In this document: in pieces, positions 5,260-9,943 of the stretch
Numbering within the stretch: position 1 is the first letter of the stretch
Layout of the letters: the number at the start of each line of letters is the position of its first letter
Assembly (NCBI GenBank): GCA_027297485.1
Contig: JAPUHZ010000145.1
Location: forward strand, 1-9,943
Source: Deltaproteobacteria bacterium
GTDB taxonomy: Bacteria > Desulfobacterota_B > Binatia > UBA9968
Direction: 5' to 3'
Length of the DNA: 9,943 bases
The notes under the pieces: model-generated
Told to the model about the DNA's origin: nothing
Databases searched by the model: none
The model's input: the letters and a program-made list of their open reading frames with translations, nothing else
Translations under genes and position numbers: made by a program

Positions 5260-6675
5260 TTGAGTTATCTCGGAGAGGTTAAAGTGTTGGGGAAGGGGCT
5301 ATGGATTAGACTCTGGCTTTTGGGCCTTTTGTCTGCCGTACTCTACGCGGTGAATCTTAGCGTTGGGGATGCGCTGACTTGGCTCGGAATCCTGGGCGTC
5401 CCTCCACAAAAAATCGTTTCCCACCTGATTCTACTTGTACCTATCAGCCTCTTTTACTTACTTGCCCTGCGGTTCCTCAGAGGGGTAGGGGAAGAGAGCA
5501 GCAAAGGTCACATCCTTGGAATCCTCCTTTTTGCCCTCCTTTTTCGCCTTCCTCTCATCCCCCAGACCCCGGTCCTTTCCAGTGACCTCTACCGGTATTT
5601 ATGGGACGGCAAGGTACAGGTTTCGGGTGAGATGAACCCCTATCTTTACCCGCCAGGGAATAAGCGCCTCACCTTTCTTCGGGACGAAAGGATATATCCC
5701 AACATAAACCGCAAGGAAGCTAGGACTGTCTATCCCGCTGGGGCGCAACTCCTTTTCCAAGCGGGTTACCTGTTAGATCTGGACACGCCTGCGAAATTCA
5801 AGGCCGCAGCCCTAGTGGCTGAAGCCTTAATGCTCTTTATGCTGGTCCTAATTCTCAGGGAAGTCCGGCTCCCCCAGAGCCTGGTCCTAATCTATGCCTG
5901 GAATCCCTTGGTCATCTATGAACTATTCCACAGCGGTCATATCGAAAGCCTAATGCTCCCCCCACTGCTGGCCTTCGTCTATTTCTTTCTCCGAAGCCAG
6001 CCCATGCGAGCCGGGGCAGCACTGGGGCTGGCAGCGGCCATTAAGTTTGTTCCGGCCCTGCTCTTGGTGGTGATCCCCCCAGGTAAGAGACTTAAGACCA
6101 TCCTTCCCTTTTTGCTCGTGGTAGCGCTGGCCTATCTCCCATACGCGGGTGCGGCAGGCAAAATTTTGGGGTTTCTACCAACTTATTTTTCGGATCCCAA
6201 CGAAATCTTCAATCCTGGCCTTGTCCAAGCGGGATTACTACAGGCCACCAAGGCCTTCTCGATTCCCTCCCCCTGGATTCGTTACATCCTCTTCACCCTT
6301 CTGCTCGCCTTCTTATTTCCAGTCGCTCGCCGGCGGGATCAGGCCCCCATTGATCTCATCCCGAAACTCTACCTTGTACTTAGTGCCTACCTTGTCCTGA
6401 TTTACCCCGCCCTTCACCCCTGGTATCTCTGCTTGATGATCCCCTTTCTGTGCCTTACACCGTCCCGGGCCTGGCTCTACCTCTCCCTTGTAGTTCCCCT
6501 GTCGTACCTGAAGTATCTCATCCCCGACGGGGTAATGCCCTCCTGGATTATCTGGGTGGAGTTCGCTCCCCTTTACGTTTTATTAGCCTTAGAGCACATT
6601 TCAACTAAAACACCGAATGAGAGGAGGTTTAAGTGGTCCCTGGCAACCCCGTTACCTTCCTCCACTACTTTTTAA
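5260..6675 (+). CDS. GT-C polyprenyl-phosphate-sugar glycosyltransferase (MptB/GT87-like)
   Basis: A 471-residue, strongly hydrophobic protein with around ten or more membrane helices. After the N-terminal helices comes 'SSDLYRYLWDGKVQ' (107-120) with D109 as the expected catalytic/metal-binding acid of the first extracytoplasmic loop, then 'NPYLYPP' and 'TVYPAGAQLLF' (156-166). This set is typical of MptB-like alpha-mannosyltransferases and related GT87 enzymes, which take mannose or another hexose from a polyprenyl phosphate on the outer face of the inner membrane. The TTG at 5260 follows AGGGA (5249-5253); a GTG at 5284 behind GGAGAGG (5272-5278) is also credible and would shorten the protein by 8 residues without affecting the first helix. 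The gap of 64 bases before it has no clear terminator. The gene overlaps the next by 43 bases, indicating coupled translation with the GT2 enzyme. Sugar and acceptor are not predictable. Confidence 0.78.
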   Translation: MSYLGEVKVLGKGLWIRLWLLGLLSAVLYAVNLSVGDALTWLGILGVPPQKIVSHLILLVPISLFYLLALRFLRGVGEESSKGHILGILLFALLFRLPLIPQTPVLSSDLYRYLWDGKVQVSGEMNPYLYPPGNKRLTFLRDERIYPNINRKEARTVYPAGAQLLFQAGYLLDLDTPAKFKAAALVAEALMLFMLVLILREVRLPQSLVLIYAWNPLVIYELFHSGHIESLMLPPLLAFVYFFLRSQPMRAGAALGLAAAIKFVPALLLVVIPPGKRLKTILPFLLVVALAYLPYAGAAGKILGFLPTYFSDPNEIFNPGLVQAGLLQATKAFSIPSPWIRYILFTLLLAFLFPVARRRDQAPIDLIPKLYLVLSAYLVLIYPALHPWYLCLMIPFLCLTPSRAWLYLSLVVPLSYLKYLIPDGVMPSWIIWVEFAPLYVLLALEHISTKTPNERRFKWSLATPLPSSTTF

Positions 6676-8192
6676 TCTGCCTCTACATCCTCTGTCTTGG
6701 AGGTCTATTTCTCTACGGGACCAACTGCTATGTCCTCCTGTTCCTTTTTCGCCGCAACCGGGGCAACGGCTTACGAGAATATCGCCGCATTCTTAGGGAT
6801 TTTAAAGGCCTCCACTGGTATAGGGAGCCTCCTCTGGTTACTGTCCAGCTCCCCATCTATAACGAGCGCTACGTAATCGACAGACTACTGAGGGCCGTTT
6901 GTTCCCTTGATTACCCAAGAGACCGAATGGAGATACAGGTCCTCGATGATTCCACGGACGATACTGCTGAAATTACCCGTCGTCTCATTGTCCAATACCA
7001 GCAGAAGGGCCTATCCCTTTCCCACATCCGACGAGTAAACCGGCACGGGTTCAAGGCAGGGGCTCTGAAGGAGGGGATGGAAAAGGCCCGAGGAGAGTTC
7101 ATGGCGATCTTCGATGCCGATTTTGTCCCCCCGCCGGACTTCTTGCGCAGGACGATTCCCTACTTCTCCAATCCACGGGTTGGGCTGGTGCAGGCCCGCT
7201 GGGGCCATACGAACCCTGACTATTCCCTCCTCACCCGGGCTCAATCCATAGGCATTGATGGCCACTTTTCGATCGAACAGGGGGCCCGGGCCTGGTCTGG
7301 CCTCTTTCTCAACTTCAACGGAACTGCCGGGATTTGGCGGCGGCAGGCAATCCTGGACGCCGGAGGCTGGCAGGCAGACACGTTGACGGAAGATATGGAC
7401 TTAAGCTATCGGGCGCAGCTAGCTGGCTGGCAGCTTAAATACGTCATGGAGGTTGTGTGCCCGGCCGAACTCCCCGTGCAGGTTGCCGCCTTTAAATCCC
7501 AGCAGTTCCGTTGGGCCAAGGGTTCCATCCAAACAGCCCGTAAAATTATTCCAAAGATCCTCAAGTCACGATCTTCCTGGCTGGCAAAATACCAGGCCAT
7601 ACTTCACCTGACCCATTACTTGATCCATCCATTGATGGTCTCAACTATGCTCCTCTCATATCCCATGATCCTTTTGCATAACCAGCAGCCCAAGCCCTGG
7701 GTCATAGCCACCGCATTCCTCCTCTTTGCCTTAGCCACCGTTGGCCCCTCCACTCTCTATGTTGCCTCGCAGAAAGCCTTATATTCTGATTGGCGGTCAA
7801 GGATTCGCTGGATCCCGTTACTCACTTTGCTAGGCACCGGAATTGCCCTCAGCAATTCCCGAGCCGTTTTTGAAGGAATATTCTTGTCCGGAGGAAAGTT
7901 CATCCGTACGCCTAAGTTTGGCGTCCGTCGCCCGGGGGACCTGCGCGAGAAACTACAAAGCTATCGCCTCAAGTTTGACCTTCTTCCATATTTAGAGCTG
8001 GTCTTTGGACTGTATGCACTCTTTGCATTCAGTAAGGCCTTGACCATCCGAGGGATCTGGATCAGCCCCTTCCTATTTATTTACGCTTGTGGTTTTCTCT
8101 TTATCTCGCTAAAAGGCATCGGAGAATCCATGAACTGGGCCCACTGGAAATTCAGACTCTATAACAAGGCAGACCTTCAAGGAGGAGAATGA
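6633..8192 (+). CDS. GT2 membrane glycosyltransferase, cellulose synthase-like
   Basis: The 519-residue product has one N-terminal helix (about 8-38), a cytosolic GT-A domain and about five C-terminal helices between residues 325 and 510. It carries the full motif set of processive-type GT2 enzymes: 'DDS' at 105-107, 'DAD' at 161-163, 'TED' at 252-254 and 'QQFRW' at 290-294 (the Q/RxxRW acceptor-channel motif). Relatives include cellulose synthase CesA/BcsA-like and glucomannan-synthase-like enzymes, which make beta-linked glycans from UDP- or GDP-sugars and may export them; enzymes of this shape in bacteria can also transfer a single sugar to a lipid. The GTG start is set by GAGGAGG (6621-6627), inside the end of the GT-C gene. 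No c-di-GMP-binding PilZ domain and no BcsB-like partner is present. Substrate unknown; with the GT-C gene it probably builds an envelope glycan or glycolipid. Confidence 0.87.
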   Translation: MVPGNPVTFLHYFLICLYILCLGGLFLYGTNCYVLLFLFRRNRGNGLREYRRILRDFKGLHWYREPPLVTVQLPIYNERYVIDRLLRAVCSLDYPRDRMEIQVLDDSTDDTAEITRRLIVQYQQKGLSLSHIRRVNRHGFKAGALKEGMEKARGEFMAIFDADFVPPPDFLRRTIPYFSNPRVGLVQARWGHTNPDYSLLTRAQSIGIDGHFSIEQGARAWSGLFLNFNGTAGIWRRQAILDAGGWQADTLTEDMDLSYRAQLAGWQLKYVMEVVCPAELPVQVAAFKSQQFRWAKGSIQTARKIIPKILKSRSSWLAKYQAILHLTHYLIHPLMVSTMLLSYPMILLHNQQPKPWVIATAFLLFALATVGPSTLYVASQKALYSDWRSRIRWIPLLTLLGTGIALSNSRAVFEGIFLSGGKFIRTPKFGVRRPGDLREKLQSYRLKFDLLPYLELVFGLYALFAFSKALTIRGIWISPFLFIYACGFLFISLKGIGESMNWAHWKFRLYNKADLQGGE

Positions 8193-8193
8193 G

Positions 8194-9943
8194 ATGGAAA
8201 TTAGCTCCGATCCGGACCGCCGCCGGCTTCTGCCCTCTGAAGGCAGATCCCGGACATTCTGGCCCCGGTCCAACTCGCCGCAATGTAGCTGGCTCACGAC
8301 CTTTTTTCGAATCGAGGTTATGCCGACCACCAACGGACTCAAATCCCTCAGAAACCTCTTCTTGGCCGCAACGATGCTGGTTATCCTGCTTTCTGGTCTG
8401 CAGCTCCCTTCACTTCTAGCCCAAGACCTGGCTCATAGTCCCTGGCCCACATACCGTGGCGGCCTCAAACGGATAGGGCGAACCCACATTAAGGGGCCTG
8501 ATACGAACCGTATTCGCTGGGTGTTCTCCACTGGCCGCGCCGAAAAGGATGGCGGAATAGAAACCGATCCTATAATTGGAAGTGACGGAACAATCTATAT
8601 AGGTGGGAACAACGGGATCTTCTACGCCCTGGACGCAGAAACCGGGAACGTTCGCTGGGTCTTTCCCACCAACTTCGACACCTACGCCATCTATTCAACC
8701 CCGTTTCTGGACCGGCAGGGGATCATCTACTTCGGAGCCAAGGACGGCAATGTCTATGCGCTCACGGCCCCACAAAAAGGGATTATGGGGGAGGTAGTCT
8801 GGTCGCTCAACCTCGGCGCTACCATCGAGACCTCACCCGCCTTCGCCCCCGATGGGACCCTCATTATCGGCGCAGACGACTGGGCCTACTACGGGATCAC
8901 TCCGCCCCAGGGTATCGAGGGGGCTAAGATCAAGTGGCGATTCCAAACCCAGGGTGCCCTTATCAGCTCCCCTGCTGTGGATTCTGACGGGACGATTTTT
9001 GTCGCCTCAATGGACGGCAAGGTCTACGCCCTTGAGCCCCCTGGGGAGGCGGGGCGGCCTGTAAAGATCCGTTGGACCTTCGATTCGGGAGATAGAGACG
9101 CAAAAGGAGGATTCGAAAACGCACCGGCAATTGATGAAGAGGGAACGCTATACATCGGTGGAAATGATGGGCTTCTCTACGCCCTTGACACAAAGACAGG
9201 GAAAGTGAGGTGGACCTTTGATGGGGTCTCCCGGTCCGGTTATCGCACCTACGCGATCTTCTCTTCTGCTGCCATTGGGCCAGACCGCACCATCTATTTT
9301 GGGGGAAAGAACGGGGTGCTTTACGCAATTCGTGAGAGCAGAGGCTTTTTCAGGACCAGTGCCCAGGTCCTATGGCGCTATAAGCTGGGGCCCGGCATTC
9401 AGTCCTCACCGCTGCTTGCAGCTGACGGGACCTTGTACCTGGGCGACGAGCGTGGGACCCTCCACGCAGTCAAGCCGCCCCAATCCGGAAAATGGGCAAC
9501 GGCGCTGTGGAAATTCGCTACTAAAGGATCATTGATTTCCTCCCCAGCTATCGGTGCGGACGGAACCCTTTATCAAGGATCGATGGATGGGAAGCTTTAC
9601 GCCTTCAAGACCCTGTCCGGCAGCATGCCCAAACGTGCCGGACCTTTCTCCGGCACTTGGTATGGAACATATGAGAGCTCCATCGTTTCGGGAAAGGTTA
9701 GAGCAGTTCTTGTGCAAAAGGGGCCTCGGGTCTGGGGTGCCTGGTTCCTCGCGGGAGTGGGTCGAGGTCAAGCGGAAGGGACAGTCCAAGGCAATCACCT
9801 AGTAGTTTCAATGCCCATCAAAACAGCAAAATGCGAGGGGACCATCAAGGCCGAAGGTAACTTGCAAGGGAACGAGATTAGCGTCGAGATCCAAATTGAC
9901 CGCTGTGCAGGAGCCGTTGTGACGGGTCGGCTTACGCTCCGGA
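8194..9943 (+). CDS. Exported PQQ-like eight-bladed propeller protein, C-terminus off the edge
   Basis: A frame open from ATG 8194 to the right edge (583 codons, no stop seen). GGAGGA (8181-8186) is 7 bases before this ATG, which sits 1 base after the GT2 stop. An in-frame ATG at 8320 would begin directly with a good signal peptide (K/R-containing n-region, 'LFLAATMLVILLSG' core, likely cleavage LLA^QDL), so either 8320 is the real start or the protein has a 42-residue cytosolic extension. Eight BamB/PQQ-type blades follow, each with 'DGTxYxGxxxGxxYAL' then 'xVxWxF'. From about residue 485 ('FSGTWYGTYES') a separate Gly-rich beta domain starts, with C547 and C571 able to form a disulfide; it is cut by the window end. 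The protein is expected in the periplasm or on the outer membrane. No PQQ-dehydrogenase active-site motifs were seen, so a scaffold or binding role is likelier than catalysis. Confidence 0.85.
   Translation, partial: MEISSDPDRRRLLPSEGRSRTFWPRSNSPQCSWLTTFFRIEVMPTTNGLKSLRNLFLAATMLVILLSGLQLPSLLAQDLAHSPWPTYRGGLKRIGRTHIKGPDTNRIRWVFSTGRAEKDGGIETDPIIGSDGTIYIGGNNGIFYALDAETGNVRWVFPTNFDTYAIYSTPFLDRQGIIYFGAKDGNVYALTAPQKGIMGEVVWSLNLGATIETSPAFAPDGTLIIGADDWAYYGITPPQGIEGAKIKWRFQTQGALISSPAVDSDGTIFVASMDGKVYALEPPGEAGRPVKIRWTFDSGDRDAKGGFENAPAIDEEGTLYIGGNDGLLYALDTKTGKVRWTFDGVSRSGYRTYAIFSSAAIGPDRTIYFGGKNGVLYAIRESRGFFRTSAQVLWRYKLGPGIQSSPLLAADGTLYLGDERGTLHAVKPPQSGKWATALWKFATKGSLISSPAIGADGTLYQGSMDGKLYAFKTLSGSMPKRAGPFSGTWYGTYESSIVSGKVRAVLVQKGPRVWGAWFLAGVGRGQAEGTVQGNHLVVSMPIKTAKCEGTIKAEGNLQGNEISVEIQIDRCAGAVVTGRLTLR
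8584..9615 (+). repeat. Eight PQQ-like beta-propeller repeats
   Basis: Blade signatures start near 8584, 8710, 8851, 8986, 9136, 9283, 9424 and 9559, at a period of about 126-150 bases (42-50 codons). Blade 3 is the most divergent ('IIGADDWAYYGITPP'), blade 7 reads 'YLGDERGTLHAVKPP'. Blades 2-4 and 6-7 carry longer linkers with 'PP' between the YA and W strands, while 1 and 5 have the classical 'DxxTGxVRW' turn. Eight repeats match a closed eight-bladed ring as in BamB. Confidence 0.8.

Noticed and set aside
8963..9328. Minus-strand ORF of 121 residues inside the propeller gene
   Set aside because: It is the antisense of the repeated blades, rich in Arg/Ser/Pro, with no recognisable domain.
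1..9943. CRISPR array, tRNA, rRNA, IS element or att site
   Set aside because: No regularly spaced direct repeats, cloverleaf, rRNA-like segments, transposase motifs or terminal inverted repeats were seen; the only repeats are the protein-level propeller blades.

Overview
The window is bacterial. It has Shine-Dalgarno sites, short intergenic gaps and overlapping genes in one direction, moderately GC-rich DNA, and several GTG/TTG starts. The mix of a selenocysteine codon, radical SAM enzymes, large membrane glycosyltransferases and an exported PQQ-type propeller suggests a Gram-negative-type environmental bacterium, perhaps from an uncultivated lineage such as NC10/Methylomirabilota, Nitrospirota or a deltaproteobacterial relative. 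That placement is only an impression; no rRNA or marker gene is present.

Layout, all genes on the + strand: a Nudix hydrolase of the ADP-ribose pyrophosphatase type (240-812); a 264-base gap holding what looks like the broken-off start of a minus-strand NADH dehydrogenase gene and a likely promoter; then a compact operon. The operon starts with a 548-residue ArsM-like methyltransferase fused to a radical SAM enzyme (1077-2723). It continues with a separate radical SAM/SPASM enzyme (2780-3892), a DUF2064/TIGR04282 glycosyltransferase of the type linked to arsenosugar loci (3903-4664), a DoxX-type membrane protein (4668-5195), a GT-C polyprenyl-phosphate-sugar transferase (5260-6675), a processive-type GT2 glycosyltransferase (6633-8192) and an exported eight-bladed PQQ-like propeller with an extra C-terminal domain (8194 to beyond the right edge).

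The main result is at 1695-1697. A simple ORF reading ends the methyltransferase there at TGA and starts a separate radical SAM gene at 1815. The frame is in fact continuous: the 39 codons after TGA encode the missing C-terminal part of the methyltransferase fold, followed without a stop by the radical SAM domain. TGA falls where ArsM-family enzymes carry a conserved arsenic-binding Cys, and 14 bases downstream lies a perfect 9-bp hairpin with a GGUC-type tip like the E. coli fdhF SECIS. I read this as a selenocysteine codon in a fused selenoprotein. An internal GGAGG-GTG start at 1805-1817 could additionally produce the radical SAM half alone.

Together the operon could encode a pathway in which a selenol-bearing methyltransferase alkylates an arsenic (or other soft-metalloid/thiophilic) substrate, radical SAM enzymes modify it further, a soluble sugar transferase acts on it, and membrane transferases and an exported protein handle a lipid- or envelope-linked product. 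The individual families are clear; the joined-up pathway and its substrate are inference.
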